From an uncultured Prochlorococcus sp. (GTDB taxonomy: Bacteria; Cyanobacteriota; Cyanobacteriia; PCC-6307; Cyanobiaceae), in contig NZ_CACMSM010000004.1 in the NCBI RefSeq assembly GCF_902616385.1, positions 1 to 64,000 on the forward strand: 64,000 bases of DNA, given 5' to 3'. Under the pieces are notes generated by a model that was not told the origin of the DNA, ran no database searches, and saw only the letters and a list, made by a program, of their open reading frames with translations. Each line of letters starts with the position of its first letter. Position 1 is the stretch's first letter. Both the position numbers and the translations under genes were made by a program. Shown here piece by piece: positions 9,315-19,207 of this stretch.

Positions 9315-9409
9315 TTGAGAAATATTGTTATGCGTAAATGTATTATTAAACTATACGAATAATTTTTAAATTGAGCGAAATAACATTGAACTCATCACCA
9401 AATTGAAGA

Positions 9410-10132
9410 ATGATTGAAAACATCCAGAAAGATATTCAAACTAACTTAAGGAAATATAATCAAGAGCTAGTAGATATGAAACCCCAGGATATTCTTAAAT
9501 GGGGTTATGAAAAGTTTGATAACCAATTTGCCATCACAACAAGTTTTGGTATACAATCATCAGTCCTTTTAAATATTGTCAGTAAATTATGTCTACAAAA
9601 AAAAATCAAAATATTTTGGATAGATACAGGTTACCTACCTCCAGAAACATACCAATACGCTGAAAAACTTATTGAAGATTTATCCTTAGAAGTAGAAGTT
9701 CTACAAAGTGAATTATCTCCAGCAAGAATGGAGGCTAAATATGGAAAACTTTGGGAAACAAATAAAGAGAGTGATTTAGATAAGTATCATGAGTTAAGAA
9801 AGATAAAACCTTTAGAAAATGGTCTAGAAAAATATAATATTTCCTGCTGGGCTAGCGGTGTTAGATCAAGTCAAACAGAAAATAGAAACAAAATGAAATT
9901 CCTAGATGTAATTCGTCAAAGACTTTCTCTAAGACCTTTATTAAATTGGACAAATAAAGATATTTTTTACTATATGGAAGAGAATAATTTACCTGACCAT
10001 CCACTTTTTATCAAGGGATATTCTTCTGTAGGCGATTGGCATTCAAGCGGTCCAGATGATATCGACACAAAAGGCAGAGATACAAGATTTGGAGGGATTA
10101 AACAAGAATGTGGAATACACACTGATAATTAA
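9410..10132 (+). CDS. cysH: phosphoadenosine phosphosulfate reductase
   Basis: Reduces PAPS to sulfite in assimilatory sulfate reduction, using thioredoxin. The nucleotide-binding part contains ITTSFGIQSSVLL and WIDTGYLPPETYQ, and the C-terminus carries the catalytic cysteine in KQECGIH. The paired cysteines that hold the 4Fe-4S cluster of APS reductases are absent (the matching segment reads YHELRKIKPL). This points to PAPS rather than APS. 240 residues, ATG start. It is followed 15 bases later by coaX. Confidence 0.92.
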   Translation: MIENIQKDIQTNLRKYNQELVDMKPQDILKWGYEKFDNQFAITTSFGIQSSVLLNIVSKLCLQKKIKIFWIDTGYLPPETYQYAEKLIEDLSLEVEVLQSELSPARMEAKYGKLWETNKESDLDKYHELRKIKPLENGLEKYNISCWASGVRSSQTENRNKMKFLDVIRQRLSLRPLLNWTNKDIFYYMEENNLPDHPLFIKGYSSVGDWHSSGPDDIDTKGRDTRFGGIKQECGIHTDN

Positions 10133-10147
10133 ATTGATCATATAACA

Positions 10148-10843
10148 ATGGTCTCAGATATAAACTTTTTATTAGTAGGCAATAGTAGGCTTCATTGGGC
10201 AAAATATTCTAAAAATCAATCTAAATTCTTCCATACCAAAAAAGAGCAAAAAGTTCCCGAAAATATAAATCTTGATCAATTAATTTGGGCTTCTGTAGGA
10301 AAACTACCAAATTTTTTGCTGAAAAAAGAACATGAAATAAAAACTAAAGATATTCAGTTGTCAAATCTTCCTGATTATTTTGGAGTTGATAGAGCTCTTG
10401 CCTGTATTGCAGCTTTAAAAATTATTAAAAACCCTTTCAAAAAAGATTTGCTTATTGCAGATTTTGGAACAATATTATCAATAACAAAATTGAATTCAAA
10501 TGGATCTATTATTGGAGGTCAACTTCTTCCAGGTTTTCTAACACAATTAAAATCAATGGAACAAAATACAAAAAATCTTAAAGTTCCCCAAAAATATGAT
10601 ATTCCAATCAAAGATTTTTTAATTAATACAGAAGAAGCAATCTTAAAAGGAGTAATCAATTCTCTTACTGGCGTGATTAATAGTTTATTTAATCCTGAAA
10701 AGGATATTTTAATAATCTGTGGAGGCGACTCTCAATTACTCACAAAATCTCTAAAGACTCAGAAAGAAAATATTATCAATGCTCCTAATTTAGTCATGGA
10801 AGGGATGATAATTCACTACCTGTCCGAAAAAAATTTAGCTTAA
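10148..10843 (+). CDS. coaX: type III pantothenate kinase
   Basis: First step of coenzyme A synthesis, phosphorylating pantothenate. Acetate-kinase-fold motifs include the N-terminal LLVGNSRLHWAKY, GVDRALACIAA, IADFGTILSI and GGQLLPGFLTQLKSM. At 231 residues it is slightly short for the family and its first phosphate motif (NSR where D-x-GNT-R is usual) is divergent, which is common in marine picocyanobacteria. Its 3' end overlaps the end of the convergent bcp gene by nine bases. Confidence 0.8.
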   Translation: MVSDINFLLVGNSRLHWAKYSKNQSKFFHTKKEQKVPENINLDQLIWASVGKLPNFLLKKEHEIKTKDIQLSNLPDYFGVDRALACIAALKIIKNPFKKDLLIADFGTILSITKLNSNGSIIGGQLLPGFLTQLKSMEQNTKNLKVPQKYDIPIKDFLINTEEAILKGVINSLTGVINSLFNPEKDILIICGGDSQLLTKSLKTQKENIINAPNLVMEGMIIHYLSEKNLA

Positions 10844-11302
10844 CCCAAGGTCTGCAATTATATGATCAGCCATTATTGCTGCTTTTACCTTTAAGTAAAT
10901 TTTTTCGATGTTACCATCAGTATCGATCAAAAAAGTATTTCTCATCATTCCCATATATTCTTTTCCCATAAATTTTTTAAGTCCATAGCTATCATAGTCA
11001 GAAGAAACTTTAAAAGGTTCAGAATCAGTTAAAAGAATAAAAGGTAAATCAAATTTTTCTATAAACTTCTGATGAGAAGAGGCATTGTCTTTACTAATAC
11101 CAAGCACAACAATATTATTTTTTTGGAGTAAATCCCAATTCTCCTTAAAATTACAGGCTTCTTTAGTACATCCTGGAGTATTATCTTTTGGATAAAAATA
11201 TAGTATTATTCTTTTACCTTTAAAATCACTAAGAGAAACTTCTTTCTCAAAAGAATCTTTTAATTTAAATTCTGGTGCTTTGTCGCCAACCTTAAGAGCC
11301 AT
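10835..11302 (-). CDS. bcp: Bcp/PrxQ-type peroxiredoxin
   Basis: Thiol peroxidase detoxifying peroxides. The motif YFYPKDNTPGCTKEACNF contains the peroxidatic Cys and a second Cys five residues later, typical of atypical 2-Cys PrxQ enzymes. The ATG at 11302 (MALKVGDKAPEFKL) gives 155 residues, the normal size; the longer reading from 11338 adds an unlikely hydrophobic leader. Only about 20 bases separate it from the divergent phosphopantetheinyl transferase remnant. Confidence 0.92.
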   Translation of the reverse strand: MALKVGDKAPEFKLKDSFEKEVSLSDFKGKRIILYFYPKDNTPGCTKEACNFKENWDLLQKNNIVVLGISKDNASSHQKFIEKFDLPFILLTDSEPFKVSSDYDSYGLKKFMGKEYMGMMRNTFLIDTDGNIEKIYLKVKAAIMADHIIADLGLS

Positions 11303-11314
11303 TGAAATTATAAA

Positions 11315-11958
11315 ATGAGTATGAATATAAAATACCAAAAATTTGGTTTTATGAGATTAAAGGTTTGCAAGATGTCGCAACGGTAGAAGAAATTAAAATT
11401 GCAAAAAATCTAACAAATTCAAGATCAAAGATTTTTTTAGAAACAAGAGCTTATTTGCGACAATCACTTTCAACACTTTTTGATTTAGATCCCCTAAAAA
11501 TTCCAATTAATGCTTATCCTGGAGAGCCTCCAAGTTGACCCTCTGGCATGGGAAATATAAGTTTAAGTCATTGTAAAGATGCTATTGCTATAGTCTGGCA
11601 TAAAAGCAAAATAGGTATTGATATTGAGAGAACAGATAGAGATTTTAACCATATAAAATTTGCAGAAAAATATTTTTTTCATACCAATAAATCAAACCAT
11701 AATAATTATTTAACAAAAAATATGATATTAAATCAATGGTGTGCTGTTGAAGCTGCTATAAAATGGGATCATGGAAAATTAGCTAAAGACATTAACCCTT
11801 GGCAATTTTTTGAAAAGCCAAAAGAGTTAATTCATAAGAAGAAAAACATACATTTACATTATTCACAGATTAACTTCCATAATTGGACTATCGCTTTAGC
11901 ATACGAACAAAAAATTTCTTTTAATCCTGAGATTATTTGTTGCTCGAACAATTTTTAG
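11315..11958 (+). pseudogene. 4'-phosphopantetheinyl transferase (Sfp/HetI-like), interrupted by an in-frame TGA
   Basis: The frame from about 11314 reads KIPKIWFYEIKGLQDV and continues through LETRAYLRQSL, the start of a phosphopantetheinyl transferase. It hits TGA at 11536-11538 (between GEPPS and PSGMGN) and resumes with NISLSHC, IGIDIERTDRDF (Mg-binding motif) and QWCAVEAAIKW, ending at 11958. A TTA leucine codon changed by one base would explain the stop. No ATG lies in this frame upstream: ATGs at 11315 and 11321 are out of frame, as if one base were missing near 11328. The C-terminal 136 residues alone lack the substrate-binding half. It is either a recent pseudogene or sequencing error. 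The KEA lysine of the third motif is replaced by Val. Confidence 0.72.
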
Positions 11959-13244
11959 TTTTCTTTTCTTCTAAGTAGTTCTTCATATTGAGTTTTTTCC
12001 CATCCATTATTATTTGGTTCCCATATTTTTAATCCTCTTAAAGATTTAGGAAGATATTCTTGCGCGACCCAATTACCTGGATAATTATGTGGATTGACAT
12101 AACTATTAGAATTGTTTTTTAAATGAAGTGGAACATCAAAAGCATTATTAGATTTAATTGTTTCAATTGCTTTAAAAATACTTTTCGCACTATTACTTTT
12201 TGGAGACATAGCTAAATATAAAGAAGCCTGCGTTAACAAATATATCCCCTCTGGAAAACCAACTCTATCAAAAGCATCACAACAGGATTGTACAACTACT
12301 ATGGCATTAGGATCAGCTATTCCAATATCTTCACTAGCAGATATAAGTAGTCTTCTAAAAATAAAATTAGGGTCTTCCCCAGCCTCCAGCATATTCGCAA
12401 GCCAGAATAAAGTTGCATCTGGATCAGAACCTCTTATGGACTTGATAAAGGCACTTATTACATCATAATGATTTTGGCCATTTTTATCGTAAACAATATT
12501 TTTCTTTTGAAGTGCATCCTCTGCTATTGAGAGATTAATGTTGATTTCCTTAGTATCATTTTCAGCAGTTGTTTCTATAGCCATCTCTAGTGCATTGATT
12601 AATGTTCTTGCATCTCCGCCAGAAAATTTAATTAAATGACTTATAGCATCTTGGGTTAAATAAACCTTTTTTGAATCTTTTTGTCTTGAATAGTGAGTAA
12701 TGACTTTTTGTATTATTTTCTGCAAATCATTTTCTGCCAAAGGAAGTAATGTAAAAATACGAGACCTGCTAACAAGCGCTTTATTAACAGCAAAAAAAGG
12801 GTTTTCAGTTGTAGCACCAATAAAAGTTATAGTTCCATTTTCTATTGAAGGTAATAAAGCATCTTGCTGAACTGCTGTAAACCTATGAACCTCATCGATA
12901 AACAAAATTGTTTTTCTTTTTGAATTTATTAATCTATCTTTTGCATTAGCAATTTCATTTCTTAATTCTTTAACACTTGATAAAACTGCATTTAACTTAA
13001 TTAATTTTGACCGCGTATTAAAGGAAATAATTTCAATTAGGGTAGTTTTCCCAACACCAGGAGGTCCAGAAAAAATAAAATTACTAATCTTATCGTTTAA
13101 TATTGCACTTCTTAAAAGCGAATTATCATTCAGGATTGTTTGTTGCCCAAAAAAATCTTCCAAATTCTTTGGTCTTAATTTATCTGCCAAAGGTGCATTA
13201 TTTTCTATTTGAGAAGAATTAGTAAATAAATTTTCTGAATGCAT
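11955..13244 (-). CDS. rarA: replication-associated recombination ATPase RarA/MgsA
   Basis: AAA+ ATPase related to clamp loaders that acts at stalled forks. Walker A is FSGPPGVGKTTLIE (near residue 60), Walker B LFIDEVHRF, sensor 1 FIGATTENPFF and the arginine finger region LVSRSRIFTL. The C-terminal MgsA domain contains RGSDPDATLFWLANMLEAGEDP and LRGLKIWEPN. 429 residues, ATG start. It overlaps the transferase remnant by four bases end to end. Confidence 0.9.
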   Translation of the reverse strand: MHSENLFTNSSQIENNAPLADKLRPKNLEDFFGQQTILNDNSLLRSAILNDKISNFIFSGPPGVGKTTLIEIISFNTRSKLIKLNAVLSSVKELRNEIANAKDRLINSKRKTILFIDEVHRFTAVQQDALLPSIENGTITFIGATTENPFFAVNKALVSRSRIFTLLPLAENDLQKIIQKVITHYSRQKDSKKVYLTQDAISHLIKFSGGDARTLINALEMAIETTAENDTKEININLSIAEDALQKKNIVYDKNGQNHYDVISAFIKSIRGSDPDATLFWLANMLEAGEDPNFIFRRLLISASEDIGIADPNAIVVVQSCCDAFDRVGFPEGIYLLTQASLYLAMSPKSNSAKSIFKAIETIKSNNAFDVPLHLKNNSNSYVNPHNYPGNWVAQEYLPKSLRGLKIWEPNNNGWEKTQYEELLRRKEN

Positions 13245-13277
13245 ATAAATAAAATCAAAAAATCATTACTTTCAATT

Positions 13278-14915
13278 CTATGTAATTACTGTAGGAGTGT
13301 TCATTTGAGTAAGTTTTGAAATATTCAATAAAGCATCTAAATCATTTATTAGAGGTTTCAAAGCGATCTGAGGATTTAACGAAAGATTCTGTTGAGGATC
13401 GAAAAATTTCTCAAAGTAAAGTCTTAATGTTGCACCCTTAGTTCCAGTTCCAGAAAGGCGCACAATTACTCGAGAATTATCATCAAGGACCAATCTTAAA
13501 CCTTGATTTTCACTTATGGAATTATCAACGGGATCTAAATATGAAAAGTTATCTGCAACTTTAACTAAATGGCCAGCAAAACTACTTCCTTTTAAATTTT
13601 CGAGCATAGAAGTTAAATTACCAAAAATTTGATTAGCAATATTTGAGGGAATTGCCTCATAATCATGTCTTGAATAATAATTCCTACCAAATTGTTTCCA
13701 ATGATTCTGCATCAAATCATTTACTGAACATTTTTTCTCAGCTAAAACTTGTAACCAATACAGAACTGCCCATAGTCCATCTTTCTCTCTCACATGATTA
13801 CTACCTGTTCCGAAACTTTCTTCTCCACATAAAGAAATTAAATTAGAATCTAAAAGATTTCCAAAAAACTTCCAACCAGTAGGTGTCTCGAAACACGGTA
13901 TGTTTAATGCTCGAGCAACATTATCAACCGCTGAGCTTGTTGGCATTGATCGTGCCACACCTGTAATACCATCTTTATAACCTGGTACACATTTTGTGTT
14001 AGCGGTGATAACTGCAAGGCTATCACTAGGGTTTACAAAACATCCACTTCCTAAAATCATGTTCCTATCTCCATCTCCATCGCATGCAGCACCAAAACTA
14101 TAAGATTTTTTATTTAATAACAAATCAGCCAAGTGGGATGCATAAGTAAGATTAGGATCAGGATGTAAACCTCCAAAATCCTTTAACGGCTTACTATTCA
14201 TGACACAATCATTTCCAAGACCCATTTTTTCAACAAAAATATTTTTTGCATATGGGCCTGTAACCGCATTCATTGCATCAAAGATTAACGAAAAGTCCTT
14301 TTTTAAAAAATCACTAATTTGATCAAAGTCAAAAATTTTCTCCATCAAATTAGAATAATCTTTTAATCCATCAATAATTTCTAAAGTAGTTTGACCATAA
14401 GAATAAGTTCCATATTCACTAACATCAGGTAATTGAATTTTACAAATTTTATAACTAGTTATTAATTGTGAAGCCTTGAAAATCTTATTAGTAATTATCT
14501 CAGGAGCTGGGCCACCATTAGAAATATTCAATTTCACTCCAAAGTCGCCATCAATCCCACCAGGATTATGGCTTGCAGAAAGAATAATTCCACCAATAGC
14601 TTTTTCTTTTCGAATTAAATGAGATGTCGCAGGAGTAGATAATAAACCATCTTTTGGAACAATAACCTTTTGAACTTTATGAGCAATGCATATTTGGACA
14701 ATTTTTTCTATTGCTTCAATATTGCCGTATCTGCCATCACCACCAACTACTAATGTTGAACCTTTTAAATCTTCTAATGATAGTAAGATTGCCTCAATAA
14801 AAACTTCTAAATAATGTTCTTCTTGAAACTTTAAAGTACTTTTTCTTAATCCAGAGGTACCTGGTTTTTGATCTAGAAAAGGAGAATTGATATTAATTAC
14901 ACTAACTTGATTCAT
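13278..14915 (-). CDS. pgm: phosphoglucomutase
   Basis: Interconverts glucose-1-phosphate and glucose-6-phosphate for glycogen and glucosylglycerol metabolism. The phosphoserine loop LSASHNPGGIDGDFG is near residue 110, the Mg loop CDGDGDRNM near 280, the sugar-binding loop CGEESFGTGSNHVREKDG near 360, and the phosphate loop RLSGTGTKGATLRLY near 500. At 545 residues it is a standard alpha-phosphoglucomutase. ATG start, 33 bases upstream of rarA's start on the same strand, so they may be co-transcribed. Confidence 0.93.
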   Translation of the reverse strand: MNQVSVININSPFLDQKPGTSGLRKSTLKFQEEHYLEVFIEAILLSLEDLKGSTLVVGGDGRYGNIEAIEKIVQICIAHKVQKVIVPKDGLLSTPATSHLIRKEKAIGGIILSASHNPGGIDGDFGVKLNISNGGPAPEIITNKIFKASQLITSYKICKIQLPDVSEYGTYSYGQTTLEIIDGLKDYSNLMEKIFDFDQISDFLKKDFSLIFDAMNAVTGPYAKNIFVEKMGLGNDCVMNSKPLKDFGGLHPDPNLTYASHLADLLLNKKSYSFGAACDGDGDRNMILGSGCFVNPSDSLAVITANTKCVPGYKDGITGVARSMPTSSAVDNVARALNIPCFETPTGWKFFGNLLDSNLISLCGEESFGTGSNHVREKDGLWAVLYWLQVLAEKKCSVNDLMQNHWKQFGRNYYSRHDYEAIPSNIANQIFGNLTSMLENLKGSSFAGHLVKVADNFSYLDPVDNSISENQGLRLVLDDNSRVIVRLSGTGTKGATLRLYFEKFFDPQQNLSLNPQIALKPLINDLDALLNISKLTQMNTPTVIT

Positions 14916-14947
14916 ATTTTTAAGAAACTTCCAAAAATCTAACTAAA

Positions 14948-15118
14948 TTAATGAGGCATTTCGGAAGTTCTTAACATAGCGATAAACCACAATGAAGAAA
15001 TTAATAATGCACTAAGAATTCCATAATTAACACCAAATTTAGAAATTGTAATTGGAACTATTAGTGGAAACGTTAATGCCCCAAACAATGGAGTAAAAGC
15101 TACAATTTTTTTTAGCAT
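14948..15118 (-). CDS. 56-aa small membrane protein
   Basis: Short ORF starting MLKKIVAFTPLFGALTFP with two hydrophobic segments (about 5-25 and 30-48) and ending LRTSEMPH. ATG start, TAA stop. It sits between pgm and the DUF4912 gene, on the same strand as both, with 12 bases to the DUF4912 stop. No family recognised. Confidence 0.6.
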   Translation of the reverse strand: MLKKIVAFTPLFGALTFPLIVPITISKFGVNYGILSALLISSLWFIAMLRTSEMPH

Positions 15119-15130
15119 TAATTTAAATTA

Positions 15131-16231
15131 TTAAAACCATTCAGTCTCAGCATTATCTTTTTCATTAGTATCGTCAAGTGGTGTAGTTCTATCAAATTTC
15201 ATTGATATACTTTTTGCTTGCTCACCAGATACATCAACAGCCTTAATATCATATTTTTGAGTCCCATCTCTAAATGGAACTTGAATTCTAAAAGTACCAT
15301 CTGCAGCGAGAGGTACATCTTCTCCACCTATGGTCAGTTTTGCAGAAGGCTCTGTAGCTCCATAAACAATTAATTCAGCATCAGCAACGAGCCAAAAAGA
15401 TCTATTTTTAGCAATTCCGCTTCCAGAATCATTTAAACCTGATGACCATTTACCAGCACCTGAATCTGTAAGATTATCATTGAGGTTTTTTGAATTTACG
15501 TTTTCCATAAATTCTTCAGAACCAACTTTTCTCCTGAGAGGAATGTTAGTTGCCGCTTGGTATAACCTTTCATGCATACCATTTTGTTCTGAAACAACAG
15601 GATTAGAAATATCTGGAATTGACTCAGAAGTGGAATCTAAATTAAATGGTACAAATTTATCAAGAATTTGCTCAGAAGGATGAGACCCAGGAACATGGCT
15701 TATCGAAGAAAATGCCAATGACATCCAGTTAAAACCATATTTGTAACCTAATTCAACTTTATAATCTCTATCTGCAAGTGGGATTGGCAAATACCACTCT
15801 GTACTGTAACTATCAACTGCTATCTCCCTGAGTGTTCCTTGATTCAAGTTACTTCCTTCAGAACCAGATGCATCAAATAATCGTAAACATAATTTATTAG
15901 CTCCCAACGATTGTGCTTTTTCTCTGTCTGCATCAGAAATTTGCCAAAAAACATAAGCCCAATCTGGATCTCGGGGTAAGAAAACTACATTTGTTTTAAC
16001 TTCTTCACTACTATTGAAAGCATTGGACTCAGAGGTGCTTTCAGGTTTTGACTCAGAAGGTGTAGTATATGTTTTTTTTGTAGATTTTTCTTGATATTTA
16101 AGTATTAAATCAACTAAAACAGCTTTTGTTTTGCGACTGTAAAGCGGAACCGATAATTTACTTGCTTCTTGACGTAATTGTCTGAGGGTTAGTGAGAGTA
16201 ATTGATCTTTATTCATGATCCCATCAGCCAC
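15131..16231 (-). CDS. DUF4912-domain protein with SAP/Rho-N-like N-terminus
   Basis: The N-terminal 50 residues (LSLTLRQLRQEASKLSVPLYSRKTKAVLVDLILKY) resemble a SAP or Rho N-terminal helix-extended-loop-helix motif. Residues about 75-200 match the DUF4912 pattern (VVFLPRDPDWAYVFWQIS ... LRLFDASG ... WYLPIPLADRDYKVELGY). The C-terminus repeats a bacterial Ig-like stretch (AKLTIGGEDVPLAADGTFRIQVPF). The role is unknown; the family is common in cyanobacteria. Start is GTG at 16231 or ATG at 16216. Confidence 0.8.
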   Translation of the reverse strand: MADGIMNKDQLLSLTLRQLRQEASKLSVPLYSRKTKAVLVDLILKYQEKSTKKTYTTPSESKPESTSESNAFNSSEEVKTNVVFLPRDPDWAYVFWQISDADREKAQSLGANKLCLRLFDASGSEGSNLNQGTLREIAVDSYSTEWYLPIPLADRDYKVELGYKYGFNWMSLAFSSISHVPGSHPSEQILDKFVPFNLDSTSESIPDISNPVVSEQNGMHERLYQAATNIPLRRKVGSEEFMENVNSKNLNDNLTDSGAGKWSSGLNDSGSGIAKNRSFWLVADAELIVYGATEPSAKLTIGGEDVPLAADGTFRIQVPFRDGTQKYDIKAVDVSGEQAKSISMKFDRTTPLDDTNEKDNAETEWF

Positions 16232-16504
16232 TTTAAATTCTCCGTTTTTATTTGGGATCAGTATGTTCTTTTTTTTTGCGAATTGTGTGTCTTTTTGGCC
16301 TGTCGTCAGGATCCTCTGACTACTAAAAAATTCTCAAAATTGATTTTTCTCTTCAAAACAGTTGGTATCAATGAAATTAATTAATTTTCAGATCTTTTTG
16401 AGATGTAAATTAATTTTCTTTTTTTTTAAATTTTATTACCTAAATTTGTTAACGACTCAACAAAAATATACTTTTTCTTCGGGATCATTTAAATAAAAGA
16501 GAAT
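16232..16504. other. 273-bp intergenic region with a small inverted repeat
   Basis: No gene is seen. The region is the 5' flank of the DUF4912 gene. It contains the inverted repeat GTCAGGATCCTCTGAC near 16306-16321, which could form a short hairpin in the leader transcript, and several T-rich runs. Nothing else is supported. Confidence 0.35.
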
Positions 16505-16858
16505 TCAGCGTTGTTCAACAAGAAGTACTAAATCATCTATTTCTAAATCCTCAATACTTTTACCTATTTTTTTTGAAAAAGTACTTAATTTTTTCGAAGC
16601 GGATTCTAACTGCTCATAAAAAAGATCACAAAATTTTTTATCATCAAATTTTTTGGATTGATTATCACACCATTCTCTCAGGAGATTTTTATTTTGATTT
16701 TCCAAACTATTATCTAAATTGATAATTTTTAAAATCTGAAGACAATGAGCGAGAATTCTTAAATGATGTTTCTGCATTATAGGTAGATCAAGATTATCAA
16801 TTTCTTGAATAGTTTCTAAGTTTAATGGGTTAGACAAGGGATCAAGATGATTAGACAT
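16505..16858 (-). CDS. conserved-looking hypothetical protein (117 aa)
   Basis: Helical, soluble protein starting MSNHLDPLSNPLNL and ending EDLEIDDLVLLVEQR. It is divergent from sufB with about 95 bases between. In many cyanobacteria the suf repressor gene sufR occupies this position, but this protein has no visible helix-turn-helix or Fe-S-binding cysteine cluster (its cysteines are scattered), so I do not call it SufR. Function unknown. Confidence 0.7.
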   Translation of the reverse strand: MSNHLDPLSNPLNLETIQEIDNLDLPIMQKHHLRILAHCLQILKIINLDNSLENQNKNLLREWCDNQSKKFDDKKFCDLFYEQLESASKKLSTFSKKIGKSIEDLEIDDLVLLVEQR

Positions 16859-16953
16859 TAATTTTTAGTTTTAATAAAGGAAAAAAACTCAATATTGGGG
16901 GTATCTTTCGTTAAAGTATATAAAGCTAATTGTAATAAGTTATTTTTGATAAC

Positions 16954-18396
16954 ATGGTCAACGAAAATTTAGTTAAAGATGTAGTAAAAGAGCCTTACAA
17001 ATATGGTTTCGTTACTGACATTGAAACTGAAAAAATAGAAAAGGGATTAAATGAAGATATTATAAAATTAATTTCACAGAAAAAAGAAGAGCCAAAATTT
17101 CTTCTTGATTTTAGATTAAAAGCCTTTAAAAAATGGCAAAAAATGAAAGAGCCTGATTGGGCAGCATTAGGATATAAAAAAATTGATTATCAAGATATTA
17201 TTTATTACTCTGCTCCTAAGCAAAAAGAGAAAATTTCTAGCTTAGATGAAGTTGATCCTAAACTTCTTGAGACTTTTGACAAATTAGGAATACCCCTTAC
17301 AGAACAAAAAAAACTCACAAATGTAGCAGTAGATGCTGTCTTTGATAGTGTTTCTATTGCCACAACTTTTAGAGAAGAACTTGCTGAACACGGAGTTATA
17401 TTTTGCTCAATTAGTGAAGCAGTAAAAAATCACGCGGATTTGATTGAAAAATATTTAGGTACAGTAGTTCCAGCTAGTGATAATTATTTTGCAGCACTAA
17501 ATTCTGCAGTTTTTAGTGATGGTTCTTTTGTTTATATCCCAAAAGGTGTTACCTGCCCTATGGATCTATCTTCCTACTTTAGAATTAACAGTGGGGATTC
17601 AGGACAATTCGAAAGAACACTAATCATTGCTGAAGAATCAAGTTCTGTAAGTTATCTAGAAGGTTGTACAGCTCCCATGTTTGATACAAACACCCTACAT
17701 GCAGCAGTTGTAGAGCTTATAGCATTAGACGACGCCTCAATAAAATATTCAACAGTGCAAAATTGGTATGCTGGTGATGAAGAAGGTATTGGCGGAATTT
17801 TTAATTTTGTCACCAAAAGAGGAAAATGTTTAGGTAAGAGAAGTAAAATAAGTTGGTCTCAAGTTGAAACAGGTTCTGCAATTACATGGAAATATCCTAG
17901 CTGTCTTCTTTTAGGGGAAGAATCTGTAGGAGAATTTTATTCAGTTGCTCTCACCAATAATCTTCAGCAAGCAGATACCGGCACAAAAATGATCCATATT
18001 GGTCCTAAGACCAAATCAACTATTGTTAGCAAAGGTATTAGTGCAGGTAACTCAAAAAATAGCTATAGAGGTCTTGTCAAAGTAGGAACAAAAGCTACAG
18101 GATCAAGAAATTACAGTCAATGTGATTCAATGTTAATAGGGGATCAAGCTTCTGCAAATACATTCCCTTACATCAAATCTCAACAACCCAATTCTGAAAT
18201 TGAGCATGAAGCAAGCACATGTAGAATCTCAGAAGACCAACTTTTTTATCTGCAAAGCAGAGGTATAGAATTTGAAGAGGCAGTATCTATGATGGTAAGC
18301 GGTTTTTGCAGAGATGTATTTAATCAATTACCTATGGAATTTGCTGCTGAAGCAGATAAGTTACTGGCACTTAAACTAGAGGGATCGGTAGGTTAA
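16954..18396 (+). CDS. sufB: Fe-S cluster assembly scaffold SufB
   Basis: Subunit of the SufBCD scaffold that builds Fe-S clusters, central for photosystem I and ferredoxins. 480 residues, with [23 protein letters not shown] mid-protein and the C-terminal core [23 protein letters not shown] and [11 protein letters not shown] start. It is first in the sufBCDS operon and is transcribed away from a hypothetical gene. In other cyanobacteria the operon is repressed by SufR; no binding site was identified here. Confidence 0.95.
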   Translation: MVNENLVKDVVKEPYKYGFVTDIETEKIEKGLNEDIIKLISQKKEEPKFLLDFRLKAFKKWQKMKEPDWAALGYKKIDYQDIIYYSAPKQKEKISSLDEVDPKLLETFDKLGIPLTEQKKLTNVAVDAVFDSVSIATTFREELAEHGVIFCSISEAVKNHADLIEKYLGTVVPASDNYFAALNSAVFSDGSFVYIPKGVTCPMDLSSYFRINSGDSGQFERTLIIAEESSSVSYLEGCTAPMFDTNTLHAAVVELIALDDASIKYSTVQNWYAGDEEGIGGIFNFVTKRGKCLGKRSKISWSQVETGSAITWKYPSCLLLGEESVGEFYSVALTNNLQQADTGTKMIHIGPKTKSTIVSKGISAGNSKNSYRGLVKVGTKATGSRNYSQCDSMLIGDQASANTFPYIKSQQPNSEIEHEASTCRISEDQLFYLQSRGIEFEEAVSMMVSGFCRDVFNQLPMEFAAEADKLLALKLEGSVG

Positions 18397-18417
18397 TTAA
18401 TCAATTTCTAAACTGAT

Positions 18418-19203
18418 ATGCAAAGTAAAATGAAAGAATCAGATCCAATTTTAGAAGTTGAAAATCTCTCTGCATCTACTGATAACCTTCCAATTTTAAA
18501 AGGGGTCTCACTTACTGTCTATCCCGGAGAAATCCATGCCATCATGGGAAGAAATGGATGTGGCAAAAGTACTCTTTCGAAAATCATTGCAGGACATCCC
18601 TCATATAATATTACAAATGGCGACATAAAATTTTTAGGTGAAAACATCAACTCTCTAGAACCTGAAGAGAGATCTCAATCAGGAATTTTTCTTGGTTTCC
18701 AATATCCAATTGAGATTCCAGGTGTAAGTAATCTTGAGTTTCTTAGAGTTTCAACTAATGCTAGAAGGAAATTCCTCAACAAAGAAGAATTGGATACATT
18801 TGATTTTGAAGAATTAGTTAAAGAAAAGTTAGAAATTGTGAAAATGGATCATGCATTCCTATCAAGGAGTGTGAATCAAGGCTTTTCCGGAGGTGAAAAA
18901 AAAAGAAATGAGATTCTGCAAATGGCTTTACTTGAGCCCAAGATAGCAATATTAGATGAGACCGATTCTGGTCTAGATATCGATGCTCTAAGAATAGTGG
19001 CATCAGGAATTAAAAAAATATCTAACGCACAAACTGGAATTATCCTTATTACCCACTATCAAAGATTATTAGATGAAATTAAACCAAATTATGTCCATGT
19101 TATGTCAGACGGGCAAATCATAAAAACTGGTGAGAGTGATCTTGCTCTAGAGCTTGAGGAAAAAGGGTATGAATGGACTGATAACTTTATAAAAGAGACC
19201 TAA
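18418..19203 (+). CDS. sufC: SufC ATPase of the Suf Fe-S assembly complex
   Basis: ABC-type ATPase that energises SufBD. Walker [15 protein letters not shown] is near residue 45, the signature [15 protein letters not shown] near 160, and Walker [14 protein letters not shown] near 183. 261 residues. The ATG at 18418 may be replaced by the ATG four codons later ([13 protein letters not shown]). It starts 21 bases after sufB and ends four bases before sufD. Confidence 0.95.
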   Translation: MQSKMKESDPILEVENLSASTDNLPILKGVSLTVYPGEIHAIMGRNGCGKSTLSKIIAGHPSYNITNGDIKFLGENINSLEPEERSQSGIFLGFQYPIEIPGVSNLEFLRVSTNARRKFLNKEELDTFDFEELVKEKLEIVKMDHAFLSRSVNQGFSGGEKKRNEILQMALLEPKIAILDETDSGLDIDALRIVASGIKKISNAQTGIILITHYQRLLDEIKPNYVHVMSDGQIIKTGESDLALELEEKGYEWTDNFIKET

Positions 19204-19207
19204 ACAA

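Noticed and set aside
16505..16858. SufR repressor identity for the gene opposite sufB
   Set aside because: No helix-turn-helix or C-terminal cysteine cluster is visible, and it is shorter than SufR.
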